Shown here in pieces: positions 1 through 8,874 of a DNA stretch of 41,284 bases. Position 1 is the first letter of the stretch, and each line of letters begins with the position of its first letter. Location of the stretch: contig JAJYAG010000040.1 of the NCBI GenBank assembly GCA_021779665.1, forward strand, positions 1 through 41,284, in the 5' to 3' direction. Source of the DNA: Bacteroidota bacterium. Its GTDB lineage: Bacteria; Bacteroidota; Bacteroidia; Bacteroidales; JAAUTT01. The position numbers were made by a program, and so were the translations under genes. Below the pieces are notes generated by a model. The model did no database searches and was not told the origin of the DNA. It worked only from the letters and a program-made list of their open reading frames with translations.

Positions 1-200
1 TTCGCCGCCTACTAGGCCTCCTCTCTTTTTAAATACGTAAAAGCCTTGTCATTTGGACCAAAGTGAGAACTTAGAGATAGCGATCTCACCAAAGGTAAAT
101 CTCATATTTTTTACCGGACAATAATTAATTCCGAAGAAAAACGGCTTCTTTCTTTTTTTGAGATGTAATTAAAGTTAATTTTCAGCCAAATTTGGAATAT

Positions 201-1631
201 ATGAATTACTACCTGATTACCAAACGAAACCTGGCGATAGCTGTTATTCTGAGCGTTTTCTCCATATCGTTCGGCCAGAAAAATAACATACAACTGGTTA
301 CGGCTTTAAAGCCTTCAAATGCCGCCGATAGTCAGATGCTTGCGCAAAATTGTCTGGAGCGACGGCAGTTTCTTTCTCAAAAGTTTAAAGACGGTGTTTT
401 TGTTATGATGAACCAGGAAAAAACACGCGATAAATTTTATTATATCACCGGATGGAGATCGGAACCAGCCTGCGCTATTATAGAATTGTCTGATAACGCA
501 TCTTTTAAATTGTTTGTTCCGTCATCAAATCCTCAATCAATTATCTGGAATGGTCAGTTGCCTGGAAAAGCTGAGGCCGCAAAAATGGGAGCAACAGCTG
601 TTCAATATTTCGACTTTAAAAAACAGTTAAGAGAAATTCTCAAATCAGGTAAGACAATTTATGGATTAAGCTCCGATATAACATTAAAAGATAATCTCAA
701 AAGCATAACAAAGTCCGATTCTCTCAAACTCGTTTACATCGATTCCACTTTGAACGAAATGCGAGTCTTAAAAACACCACAGGAAGTTGAATGCATACGT
801 AAAGCAATACAGGTTACTGCCAATGCGATAAACAATGCAGTCAGAAATACTCAACCCAATATGTTCGAGTACGAAATTGCTGCACTTTACAGTTTTGAAT
901 ATAAAAGAAACAATTGCGAAGAAGCTTTTGGAAGCATTTGCGGATCAGGCCTCAATTCAACCGCACTGCATTACGATGCAAATAATAAATTAATGCAGAG
1001 CGGCGAAGTGCTTCTCATGGATGTCGGGGCAAAATACAACGGATACTGCGCTGATATTACGCGAACCATCCCTGTTTCGGGAAAATTCACCAAGCCGCAG
1101 CTCGAAATTTATAATCTCGTGCTAAAAGCTCAGCTTGATGGACTAAAATACATGAAGCCCGGAAACAAGTATATGGACTTTCACAATAAATGTGCTGAAA
1201 TTGTAATGCGGGGACTTTACGATCTCGGGCTGGTGACAGATACCACCAAAAAATGGCAGAGAGATATGTTTGTGCTCTATACCGCCGGCCACTACCTGGG
1301 TTTGGATGTTCATGATGTAGGAAAATTTGTCGATTTTAGCCAGAAAAACTCCCGGGGTCGCGACCTGCTTCCTGGAATGGTAATTACAATTGAACCTGGA
1401 ATTTATATTAATCCCGCGATGCTCGATTTCATCTATGTGATGTACGAAAATGTACCCAAAACAGAACTCGACGCATATGTCAGTAAAGTTAGTGCTGCAT
1501 TTAAGAAATACGCGAATATTGGCATACGCATTGAGGATGATATTTTGATCACAAGCAGTGGAAATGAAGTCCTTTCGGCACAAATACCTAAACAACCTGA
1601 GGATATTGAGCGTTTGATGAAAAAAAATTAG
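201..1631 (+). CDS. Secreted Xaa-Pro aminopeptidase (M24B, aminopeptidase P family)
   Basis: Metallopeptidase predicted to remove the N-terminal residue from peptides with proline in second position. I start it at the ATG at 201 (476 aa); an in-frame TTG lies three codons upstream. The N-terminus (NLAIAVILSVFSISFGQ) is a signal peptide, so it acts in the periplasm or outside. An N-terminal creatinase-like domain covers roughly residues 40-180 and the pita-bread catalytic domain the rest. All five dinuclear-metal ligands of the family are visible: D274 and D285 (MDVGAKYNGYCAD), H364 (GHYLGLDVHD), E398 (TIEPGIY) and E445 (RIEDD). Length fits secreted aminopeptidase P. Its stop codon lies 2 bases before the acylphosphatase start, so the two are probably co-transcribed. 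Exact substrate preference is inferred from the family. Confidence 0.93.
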   Translation: MNYYLITKRNLAIAVILSVFSISFGQKNNIQLVTALKPSNAADSQMLAQNCLERRQFLSQKFKDGVFVMMNQEKTRDKFYYITGWRSEPACAIIELSDNASFKLFVPSSNPQSIIWNGQLPGKAEAAKMGATAVQYFDFKKQLREILKSGKTIYGLSSDITLKDNLKSITKSDSLKLVYIDSTLNEMRVLKTPQEVECIRKAIQVTANAINNAVRNTQPNMFEYEIAALYSFEYKRNNCEEAFGSICGSGLNSTALHYDANNKLMQSGEVLLMDVGAKYNGYCADITRTIPVSGKFTKPQLEIYNLVLKAQLDGLKYMKPGNKYMDFHNKCAEIVMRGLYDLGLVTDTTKKWQRDMFVLYTAGHYLGLDVHDVGKFVDFSQKNSRGRDLLPGMVITIEPGIYINPAMLDFIYVMYENVPKTELDAYVSKVSAAFKKYANIGIRIEDDILITSSGNEVLSAQIPKQPEDIERLMKKN

Positions 1632-1633
1632 AC

Positions 1634-1903
1634 ATGAGAAATGTTCAGATGATCATTCGAGGAAGAGTTCAGGGAGTTGGTTTCAGGTATAATGCAAAAT
1701 CCCTGGCCCGAAATCTTGGTTTATCGGGTTATATCAAGAATTTACCCGACGAATCGGTATTGATTGAAGTAGAAGGAGACGAACAGATTATGGATGAGTT
1801 TATACAGTGGTGCCATCACGGACCCGAACATGCCATAGTTGAGAATGTAGAAGTTAATAAAGGTGATATAAAAAATCACAAAGGTTTCGAAACCAGATTC
1901 TAA
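1634..1903 (+). CDS. acyP: Acylphosphatase
   Basis: Small cytosolic enzyme (89 aa) hydrolysing carboxyl-phosphate bonds such as acetyl phosphate or carbamoyl phosphate. The full acylphosphatase signature is present: GRVQGVGFR with the substrate-binding arginine at R18, and GYIKNLPD with the catalytic asparagine at N36. Length matches the usual 90-residue single-domain enzyme. It follows the M24 peptidase by 2 bases. The next gene converges on it with only 5 bases between stop codons, leaving no room for a separate terminator. Confidence 0.93.
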   Translation: MRNVQMIIRGRVQGVGFRYNAKSLARNLGLSGYIKNLPDESVLIEVEGDEQIMDEFIQWCHHGPEHAIVENVEVNKGDIKNHKGFETRF

Positions 1904-1908
1904 GCATC

Positions 1909-3342
1909 TCACTCATCAGTCGGATGCCAGTTTATAATTCCCTGATCGCCGCTGAATCCCGAAGATGCTGAAGAGCCGGACGACCCTGCTGTTCCGCTGC
2001 TTCCTCCTGGTGATCCACTTCCTCCTCCACTGCCGCCACTTCCTCCGGAACCTCCGCTACCTGCCGATCCTCCCGGACATAGTGGCCTGACACACGACAG
2101 ATATGGCTTTGCTGAATTTGTATAAAAAATATCAATCACCCCTCCGCGACCGCCATGTCCTCCATAACCGCCATTGCCACCCTGTCCGCCTTTACCACCA
2201 TTTCCTCCGTTTTCCTGGCAAACATAATATCTTATACCCGATGTATCTTTCACCTCTTTTGTAAATTTTTTACCATCACCGCCACGACCGCCGTTTCCTC
2301 CATTTCCGCCTCTGCCGCCATCGCCTCCGTCTCCACCTGAACTGACAATCTGAACAGATCCGCCATTGGGGTTTACAAGATACTTTTTCATCGTAGCCCT
2401 TTCGGGGTTTTTAACTTCCACATACAGCAAAGTGGATTTAACAATGGTATCGAAATATGCATCGCAAAACACTTCCAGAAAATAGCCATCATCACCCATG
2501 CGTCCATCTTCGCCACAGGATCCATGAGAACCGTTTCCTCCGTTTCCAGATTCCGAACCATCAGAACCCCCGGATCCGTCACATCCGTTTCTGCCATCCA
2601 TTCCATCGGACGCCTCGGTATAATATCTGAAGTTGCCCCGGTAGTCAAGCATAAATCCAAGAGAATCGGAAGTGTAGGGTCCTTTGGGAGTGCTGGTGCG
2701 CAGAAATACCGTATGATTGGGTATATTTTCAAAGTCATCATCAATTAAAAAGCTGTTATTTCTCACTCTTCCCCCAACAGGCAGAAACTGGAATTTTAAC
2801 GAATTCATCAATTTATAGTTTCTGTTCCAGGAGGTAACGGTCTCGCTGCATCCATTGTCATATTTCAGTTTCATACCAAAATTAAAACGTTCTCCCGGAA
2901 TTTTATCAAATGTACTAATAGTATACAAATTCAGGTTTTGCACATAGTTTAACCGAATAATGCGTGATATTTTAACCAACGGATGATATTTACTGGTGGC
3001 ATTAACTTCGATGTAATCTCCCGGAAAAAGAAGATGTGAAACATTGATATTTCCATTATAAATTGTTCCTCCTTTAACTGTAACATCAAAATTAGACCAT
3101 TTCAGGTCTCCTCCTCCAAGACCCCGGGTGTAAAGGACTCCATGATTTTTGGTAATTGCTTTAAGCGCAAAGGGGAAAGGGTATCCGGGCAACCTGATAT
3201 AATTGCTATCCAAAATAATGCTTAGGGAATCAACCTCCAGGCCCTTTAATTTTCTGATTTTCTGTGAAAATACAGAAACATCAAGGTTTGTAACCATCAA
3301 TGTCAAAAGGAGATAAAATCTGTAGTTATAAAAAGGCTTCAT
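1909..3342 (-). CDS. Secreted glycine-rich protein with GXX/GGX repeats (putative polyglycine-II surface protein)
   Basis: I do not recognise a named family. The 477-aa protein starts with a signal peptide (hydrophobic residues about 8-25, ending VFSQ). Residues 30-245 look like a beta-rich globular region. It is followed by four glycine-rich blocks: about 246-286 in collagen-like G-x-x periodicity, 336-357 and 379-401 in strict G-G-x triplets, and 423-465 in Gly-Ser. Strand-like segments separate them (around 288-330, 365-377 and 401-410), with scattered cysteines (C254, C276, C292, C375, C417, C422). G-G-x triplets separated by strands resemble polyglycine-II helix bundles of known Gly-rich adhesin tips and antifreeze proteins; that comparison is inference. 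No T9SS sorting domain is seen. It ends 5 bases from acyP on the opposite strand and stands alone. Confidence 0.75.
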   Translation of the reverse strand: MKPFYNYRFYLLLTLMVTNLDVSVFSQKIRKLKGLEVDSLSIILDSNYIRLPGYPFPFALKAITKNHGVLYTRGLGGGDLKWSNFDVTVKGGTIYNGNINVSHLLFPGDYIEVNATSKYHPLVKISRIIRLNYVQNLNLYTISTFDKIPGERFNFGMKLKYDNGCSETVTSWNRNYKLMNSLKFQFLPVGGRVRNNSFLIDDDFENIPNHTVFLRTSTPKGPYTSDSLGFMLDYRGNFRYYTEASDGMDGRNGCDGSGGSDGSESGNGGNGSHGSCGEDGRMGDDGYFLEVFCDAYFDTIVKSTLLYVEVKNPERATMKKYLVNPNGGSVQIVSSGGDGGDGGRGGNGGNGGRGGDGKKFTKEVKDTSGIRYYVCQENGGNGGKGGQGGNGGYGGHGGRGGVIDIFYTNSAKPYLSCVRPLCPGGSAGSGGSGGSGGSGGGSGSPGGSSGTAGSSGSSASSGFSGDQGIINWHPTDE

Positions 3343-3465
3343 GGCGTTGGTTTTTCAATATGAAATCAACTTTCGAGCCATAGTAGGTTAATGCTTCCAT
3401 TTTTTTATAAATTGCCTGAACTTTAAAGGTTGCACGATGTTAATTTTTAAATAACTTTTAATGCT

Positions 3466-3903
3466 ATGTATAACTTTATTGTAAATTTTCATTCAATTCT
3501 ACGCTGGGCTTTAGTAGTATTATTCATTATCACAATCATTTATGCTTTTTATGGAAAGTCCAGAAACCTTGCTTTTGTCAAAACCGGTAAACTTGCATTT
3601 GCCACGTTGAACATTCTGCATATCCAATTCCTGATTGGATTGATTCTCTATTTTATCAGTCCAAAAGTTATCTTTAGCGGTATGGCCATGAAAACTCACC
3701 TTACACGCTTTTTTCTGGTGGAACACATTACAGCCATGCTAATTGGAGTTGCTATTGTGACCATTGGATATTCGGCTGCTAAAAAGGCTCTGACCGAGGA
3801 GAAAAAATACAGCAAGCTCTTAGTATTTTACATTATTGGTTTTCTGATTATTCTCGCTGCGGTACCCTGGCCATTTTACAATTTAGGAACAGGATGGCTG
3901 TAA
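3466..3903 (+). CDS. Small four-helix membrane protein (cytochrome b-like, Bacteroidota family)
   Basis: A 145-residue integral membrane protein with about four transmembrane segments (roughly residues 10-28, 42-64, 84-102, 120-140). It begins with the pattern NFHSILRW and carries histidines at helix ends (HSILRW, ILHIQF, THLTRF, VEHIT) that could bind haem b. Proteins of this length and N-terminal pattern are common in Bacteroidota and are often labelled cytochrome b or, wrongly, ribosomal protein L27. The function is unknown. It lies 123 bases from the divergent glycine-rich gene and 64 bases before the DUF4301 gene. Confidence 0.7.
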   Translation: MYNFIVNFHSILRWALVVLFIITIIYAFYGKSRNLAFVKTGKLAFATLNILHIQFLIGLILYFISPKVIFSGMAMKTHLTRFFLVEHITAMLIGVAIVTIGYSAAKKALTEEKKYSKLLVFYIIGFLIILAAVPWPFYNLGTGWL

Positions 3904-3967
3904 AACACAATTGATATTAACTTATAATTTGTATTTTTAAGGAATTACATAACAACACTTCCCAATT

Positions 3968-5461
3968 ATGTTTAAAGAGAACGACATTGAACTGCTGACT
4001 AAAAAGGGGATAAACGAAGCCCTTGTAAAAGAACAACTAAACTATTTCCGAAATGGTTTTCCGGTTCTTGATATTGCCAAACCTGCAACCATTAGTGATG
4101 GTATAAAGCACCTCGACGAAGCGGAATTAAGCGATTACAGGTCGGTATACGATAAGGAGAAAGCGAACAAAAAAATAGTTAAGTTTGTACCTGCTTCAGG
4201 TGCAGCAACACGTATGTTCAAAGCTCTTTTTGAGTTTGTTGAAAGTAAAAACCTGAATCAGGATACCGAAGAAGTACTTCTGAAACTCAATTCGTTTGCT
4301 TTTTATGGTGAATTGAAAGAAATACTTTTAAAAAATGGTATTTCTCCCGAAGAAAAAGATAAGCCTGAAACCGCCTTAAAAATTATTGATGCCATTCTGA
4401 ATAGTTCAGGTCTCAATTATGGCAATCTTCCAAAAGGCCTTTTAAAATTCCATTTGTATAATGATGGCGCCCGTACAGCTTTTGAGGAACATCTGGCCGA
4501 AGGAGCTTTATACGCAACCGGCAAAGGCAACCTGGTTAACATACATTTTACAGTATCTCCCGAACATCGCGAGGGTTTTGTACGCCTTCTTGATAAAGTA
4601 AAAAGCAAATTCGAAGAAGACTATAAGGTGAAACTGGAAGTGGACCTTTCCGAGCAGAAACCATCGACTGATACCATTGCAGCCGACGCTAATAATGAAC
4701 CTTTCCGCGATAAGAACGGAAATATATTGTTTCGACCCGGAGGCCATGGCGCTCTTCTCGATAATCTCAATGAAATTGACGCTGATATTATTTTCATAAA
4801 AAATATCGACAATGTTGTTCCCGACAGTTTAAAGGAACAAACCATACTTTACAAGAAAGCCCTGGCAGGTTTGCTCATTCGCCTGCAATCGGAAATTACT
4901 GCATATCTTGATAAACTCGAATCTGGCGAATCTAACCTTCAGGAAGCAGTTACATTTATTGAAAAGAACCTTGGTTACACCTTTAGCAGCAGTTTAGGTG
5001 AAGAGGAAAAGAAAAGTAAAGTAAAACAAATATTAAATCGCCCGCTACGAGTGTGCGGCATGGTTCGCAACCAAGGTGAACCCGGCGGAGGTCCATTTTG
5101 GGTGAAAGCCGCCGATGGTTCATTGTCGCTGCAAATTCTTGAAAGTTCGCAGTTTAATCTTTCACTTCCCGAGCACAAACAGGCATTTCAGGGATCAACC
5201 CACTTTAACCCGGTTGATCTTATCTGCTCCACAAAAGATAAAAACGGCAAGCCATTCCCATTGCATCAGTATCGTGATCCTGATACTGGTTTTATCTCCA
5301 TCAAGTCGAAAGATGGTAAAGAATTAAAAGCATTGGAATTACCCGGTTTATGGAATGGATCGATGGCATTCTGGAACACTGTTTTTGTAGAAGTTCCTGT
5401 TGTTACTTTCAATCCGGTTAAAACAATAAACGACCTGCTTCGTCCGCAACATTTGGGATAA
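3968..5461 (+). CDS. DUF4301 family protein (nucleotidyltransferase-like)
   Basis: A 497-aa soluble protein of the Bacteroidota-specific DUF4301 family, whose function has not been established. Near the N-terminus, residues 73-85 (FVPASGAATRMFK) resemble the glycine-rich nucleotide-binding loop GxGTRM of sugar-nucleotide pyrophosphorylases. Further on, RPGGHGALLDNLNEIDADIIFIKNID matches the way UDP-sugar pyrophosphorylase-type folds place their GGHGAL and metal-binding segments. This suggests a sugar-1-phosphate nucleotidyltransferase-like activity, but that is inference. No signal peptide. The secreted GH5 gene follows after 28 bases and may share its transcript. Confidence 0.85.
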   Translation: MFKENDIELLTKKGINEALVKEQLNYFRNGFPVLDIAKPATISDGIKHLDEAELSDYRSVYDKEKANKKIVKFVPASGAATRMFKALFEFVESKNLNQDTEEVLLKLNSFAFYGELKEILLKNGISPEEKDKPETALKIIDAILNSSGLNYGNLPKGLLKFHLYNDGARTAFEEHLAEGALYATGKGNLVNIHFTVSPEHREGFVRLLDKVKSKFEEDYKVKLEVDLSEQKPSTDTIAADANNEPFRDKNGNILFRPGGHGALLDNLNEIDADIIFIKNIDNVVPDSLKEQTILYKKALAGLLIRLQSEITAYLDKLESGESNLQEAVTFIEKNLGYTFSSSLGEEEKKSKVKQILNRPLRVCGMVRNQGEPGGGPFWVKAADGSLSLQILESSQFNLSLPEHKQAFQGSTHFNPVDLICSTKDKNGKPFPLHQYRDPDTGFISIKSKDGKELKALELPGLWNGSMAFWNTVFVEVPVVTFNPVKTINDLLRPQHLG

Positions 5462-5489
5462 TTATTTGACTGATGTAAACGTTAAGGCA

Positions 5490-6701
5490 ATGAAAAAAAT
5501 ATTGATTTTCTTTCTGGTTGCGTCATTTTCAGGGCAAATCAATGCGCAGCGTTTTTTTTCGACCATGGGAAAAGACATCATTGATCCAACTGGTGCGCCG
5601 ATAATCCTGAAAGGAATTAACCTTGGTAACTGGCTTGTTCCTGAAGGCTACATGTTTAAATTCAAGGAAGCAAATTCGCCAAGGCTTATCAACGATCTGT
5701 TTACCGAAATATCCGGCAGTGAATTTACAAAGCAGTTCTGGGCTAATTTTCTGGGCAATTATATTACACAGAAAGACATCTCTTTTATCAAGTCCCTCGG
5801 TATGAATTCGATCCGTGTACCCTTTCATTACAAATTATTTACTGATGAAGACTACTTGGGTTACGACCGCTCCGTTGGTTTTGGATTGATGGACAGTCTG
5901 CTGCACTGGTGCCGCAAGGAAAAGCTTTATGTAATACTTGATATGCATTGCGCTCCCTGCGGTCAAACCGGTCAGAATATTGATGACTCACATGGTTATC
6001 CATGGTTATTCGAAGACGATGCCTGCGTGACAAAAACTGCCCGGATATGGAGAGATATCGCTCGCCACTATAAAAACGACCCTGTTGTGATCGGGTACGA
6101 TTTGCTGAATGAACCTATTCCGCCCTTTTACGATACAGCCCGTTTAAATCCGCGTTTGGAGCCGGTTTATAAAGCCATTGTAAGTGCAATCAGGGAAGTG
6201 GATAATAATCATATCGTTTTCATAGGTGGTTCTCAGTGGAATACAAATTTTAAACACCTGACTCCTTTTGATCCGAAATCGGTTTTCACTTTTCATAGAT
6301 ACGGTGGCGATACAACGGTTTCGGTTATTCAGGATATTATCGATTTCCGGAACAAGTATAATGTTCCCATTTGGTTGGGCGAATCGGGCGAAAATACAGA
6401 TGAGTGGATAAACTCTTTTCGTAAAATGCTCGACGCAAATAATATCGGATGGTGTTTCTGGCCATACAAAAAAATGGAAGATACCAGGTGTATTGTTTCT
6501 TTTCCAAAACCTGCGTTTTACGATGAAATCATAAATTATGAAAACGAACCTTATACCGGATTCGAAAAAATGTTTCTGAAGTTACCGCCTAAAGAAAACG
6601 CCCGTAATGCAATGATGGAATACGCAAAATCCAGCAATTTCATGAGTTGCTCACCAAATAAGGGCTACATCCGTGCACTTGGAATCAATAAGGTATACTG
6701 A
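5490..6701 (+). CDS. Secreted glycoside hydrolase family 5
   Basis: Retaining beta-glycosidase of the GH5 clan. The start is the ATG at 5490 (403 aa), which opens directly into a signal peptide (MKKILIFFLVASFSGQINAQ); an in-frame TTG at 5466 would add an unneeded extension. GH5 landmarks appear in order: NLGNWL near residue 44, NSIRVPFHY near 106, DMHCAPCGQ near 151, the acid/base E208 in LLNEP, and the nucleophile E298 in WLGESG. The pattern resembles the cellulase or exo-beta-glucanase branches, but the substrate cannot be read from sequence. No carbohydrate-binding module, lipobox or T9SS domain is visible. It stands between DUF4301 and a response regulator. Confidence 0.9.
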   Translation: MKKILIFFLVASFSGQINAQRFFSTMGKDIIDPTGAPIILKGINLGNWLVPEGYMFKFKEANSPRLINDLFTEISGSEFTKQFWANFLGNYITQKDISFIKSLGMNSIRVPFHYKLFTDEDYLGYDRSVGFGLMDSLLHWCRKEKLYVILDMHCAPCGQTGQNIDDSHGYPWLFEDDACVTKTARIWRDIARHYKNDPVVIGYDLLNEPIPPFYDTARLNPRLEPVYKAIVSAIREVDNNHIVFIGGSQWNTNFKHLTPFDPKSVFTFHRYGGDTTVSVIQDIIDFRNKYNVPIWLGESGENTDEWINSFRKMLDANNIGWCFWPYKKMEDTRCIVSFPKPAFYDEIINYENEPYTGFEKMFLKLPPKENARNAMMEYAKSSNFMSCSPNKGYIRALGINKVY

Positions 6702-6763
6702 AACTTTCGTTTTCGTATTTAAATTCGCAAACTTAAACTTTACCTATATTTATGCTTTAATTT

Positions 6764-7468
6764 ATGTCAATGGAACCGTTAAACCATAAAATCCTGTTAG
6801 TCGACGATGAGCCTGATATTCTGGAGTTTGTCAGTTACAACCTGAAAAAAGCCGGGTATGAGGTAGCCGTTGCCAACAATGGAAAAGAAGCTGTTACTAA
6901 AGCCAAAGAAATAAAACCTCACCTGATTTTACTGGATGTTATGATGCCCGAAATGGATGGGATAGAAACTTGTGAAGAAATTCGTTCCATTCCGGCACTT
7001 AAAAATACCATCATCGCCTTTCTTACAGCCCGGTCGGAGGATTATTCCCAGATAGCCGGATTTGAAGCGGGTGGCGATGATTACATTACAAAGCCTATTA
7101 AGCCAAAGGTTTTACAAAGCCGTATTAAAGCCTTGCTCAAACGTTTTGTTGAGCCTGTTCCTGAGACTCCGGCGGTAGTTGAAAAATCAGCATCCAAAAA
7201 TGAACTGATTATAGATAAAGAGCGGTATGTTGTTATTAAAAACAATAAGGAACTTACCCTGCCTAAAAAAGAATTTGAATTGCTCGCGTTGCTGGTTTCA
7301 AAACCCGAGAAAGTATTTACCCGCGACGACATTTTCACCAGTGTTTGGGGCGATAATATCATTGTAGGAGACAGAACCATTGATGTTCATATCCGAAAGC
7401 TCCGGGAAAAAATAGGAAACCGGTATATAAAAACAATAAAAGGGGTTGGTTATAAATTTGTGGAATGA
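6764..7468 (+). CDS. OmpR/PhoB-type response regulator
   Basis: DNA-binding response regulator, 234 aa. The receiver domain (residues 8-125) has the acidic pair D14/D15, phospho-acceptor D58 (LLDVMMPEMDG), switch threonine T88 and K110 (YITKPIKP). A winged-helix effector domain occupies about residues 145-234 and ends in the usual TIDVHIRKLREKIG and IKGVGYKFVE motifs. No histidine kinase is encoded beside it, so its partner lies elsewhere. The start could be 6764 or the second ATG at 6770. It precedes the polysaccharide-synthase operon by 243 bases, which makes it a plausible regulator of that operon, but no binding site can be shown. Confidence 0.93.
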   Translation: MSMEPLNHKILLVDDEPDILEFVSYNLKKAGYEVAVANNGKEAVTKAKEIKPHLILLDVMMPEMDGIETCEEIRSIPALKNTIIAFLTARSEDYSQIAGFEAGGDDYITKPIKPKVLQSRIKALLKRFVEPVPETPAVVEKSASKNELIIDKERYVVIKNNKELTLPKKEFELLALLVSKPEKVFTRDDIFTSVWGDNIIVGDRTIDVHIRKLREKIGNRYIKTIKGVGYKFVE

Positions 7469-7711
7469 TAAAACTCCCCATGTATAACTATGTAAATTTG
7501 GGTAGACAAAAGGTTCCGCCAGCTATTCATCCTTAAATTAATGTATTTCGTCATATCATCATCTAAATACTAACTTCATTCAACGAGTTGATTAAAAGAT
7601 AAATAAGCACAATAATCGACATAAATGCTTGAAAAATAAATTTAAACGTTATAAAAATTTAATAAATTCGTCAATCATTAATGCCCAGATTGATAAGTTT
7701 TAACAGAAAAA

Positions 7712-8857
7712 ATGAAAAAAGTAAATTTTCTCCTTATCCTTTTTTTGGTAATTGTATCCATTGTTGTTGTATCATTCTCCTTTTGGTATTTTAAGCCTTC
7801 CAAAAAGCTTAACATTTTTATACTTGACAAAACAGTAACCGATTTTACTTACCGGGAACATGCCTCTTTTACATGGGTTTTAAGAAATAATAAAATTGTG
7901 AAATCCGATGGAACCCTTTACCGGAAGGACCAGGATTATTATGGTTTTGTTCCGTTAAAACCTACTGATAAAGAAAAGTATAAAATTAAGAGTATCCGGT
8001 TATTTGAAGTGCTTACCCTTTCCGATCAGCTTGATATGGTGTATTACACAGATAGCTACGGAGTTTTTAGCAGCGATTTGGCCGATTCGGGAGTTTACAT
8101 CAAGCCTTATCTCATTTATGGTGGGCTTAACCAAAACGACTACCTCCTGCTTCGTGAAATGAAACGGAAGAATAAGCTCATTATCACAGAGTTTAATCTT
8201 TTAGGTTCTCCAACTTCCGATCTCATCAAACAAAAAACCCAGGAACTTTTCGATTTTCGATGGACAGGATGGACAGGGCGGTATTTCAAGTCGTTGCAAA
8301 ACATCTCGAAAAACCACATCCCTGGCTGGATCATTAATTCATATCAAAAGAACTATGGGAAAAAATGGGAGTTCTCCAATCCGGGTGTCGTAATTGTAAA
8401 CGAAGACGGAAGAATTCTGGTATTGGAAGAAAATACCAGTATGAACACTGCGGTACCAGCTATCATTCCTACTGAAGAAGCAAGAAAAGAATACGATTTA
8501 CCATCTTTTCAAAAATACGGATTCTGGTTCGACATCATTCAAACTTCCAAAAAGAACACAATTCAGGCATATTTTAAACTGGATGTGAACGATCTGGGAC
8601 ACAAAATGCTGGAAGAAAACGGACTGCCAGTGAATTTTCCGGCCATTATCGAAAATACGAAGGATTACAAGTTTTATTATTTTTCGGGAGATTTCTCTGA
8701 CCATCAACCAGTTGGATGGCTTGCGAATTTTGGCGGAATATCTGAATGTATGAAAAAAATTCATACAGGATCAAATGGCACAAACAATGAGTTTTTTTGG
8801 AATTTTTACGTACCTTTATTGAAAGGGATTCTTGAGAAAAATATATACAAAAAGTAA
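7712..8857 (+). CDS. Membrane-anchored extracytoplasmic protein of unknown function
   Basis: I do not recognise this 381-aa protein. One N-terminal transmembrane segment (about residues 5-27) is followed by a single extracytoplasmic domain, with no lipobox and no cleavage motif. The segment after residue 115 (TDSYGVF, then IYGGLNQNDYLLL, then NKLIITEFNLLGSPT) alternates strand and helix like a Rossmann or glutamine-amidotransferase-like fold. Near the C-terminus is YYFSGDFSD. This would suit a sugar-binding or hydrolase-like accessory protein, but no catalytic signature is certain. It heads a run of five genes with gaps of 17, 11 and 18 bases and then an overlap, ending in the GT2 synthase, so it probably works with that enzyme in the envelope. 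Confidence 0.7.
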   Translation: MKKVNFLLILFLVIVSIVVVSFSFWYFKPSKKLNIFILDKTVTDFTYREHASFTWVLRNNKIVKSDGTLYRKDQDYYGFVPLKPTDKEKYKIKSIRLFEVLTLSDQLDMVYYTDSYGVFSSDLADSGVYIKPYLIYGGLNQNDYLLLREMKRKNKLIITEFNLLGSPTSDLIKQKTQELFDFRWTGWTGRYFKSLQNISKNHIPGWIINSYQKNYGKKWEFSNPGVVIVNEDGRILVLEENTSMNTAVPAIIPTEEARKEYDLPSFQKYGFWFDIIQTSKKNTIQAYFKLDVNDLGHKMLEENGLPVNFPAIIENTKDYKFYYFSGDFSDHQPVGWLANFGGISECMKKIHTGSNGTNNEFFWNFYVPLLKGILEKNIYKK

Positions 8858-8874
8858 CAGTAATTTCTGTTTTC

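Noticed and set aside
111-293. Minus-strand open frame across the start of the M24 peptidase
   Set aside because: Antisense to the signal peptide of a well-supported gene and only 60 codons long; the first 200 bases of the window hold no gene I can support.
1143-1595. Minus-strand open frame of 150 codons
   Set aside because: Antisense to the M24 catalytic domain, where all metal ligands are encoded on the plus strand.
2155-2748. Open frames in both directions within the glycine-rich gene
   Set aside because: GGN-rich repetitive DNA leaves several frames open by chance; only the 477-codon frame has a signal peptide and consistent structure.
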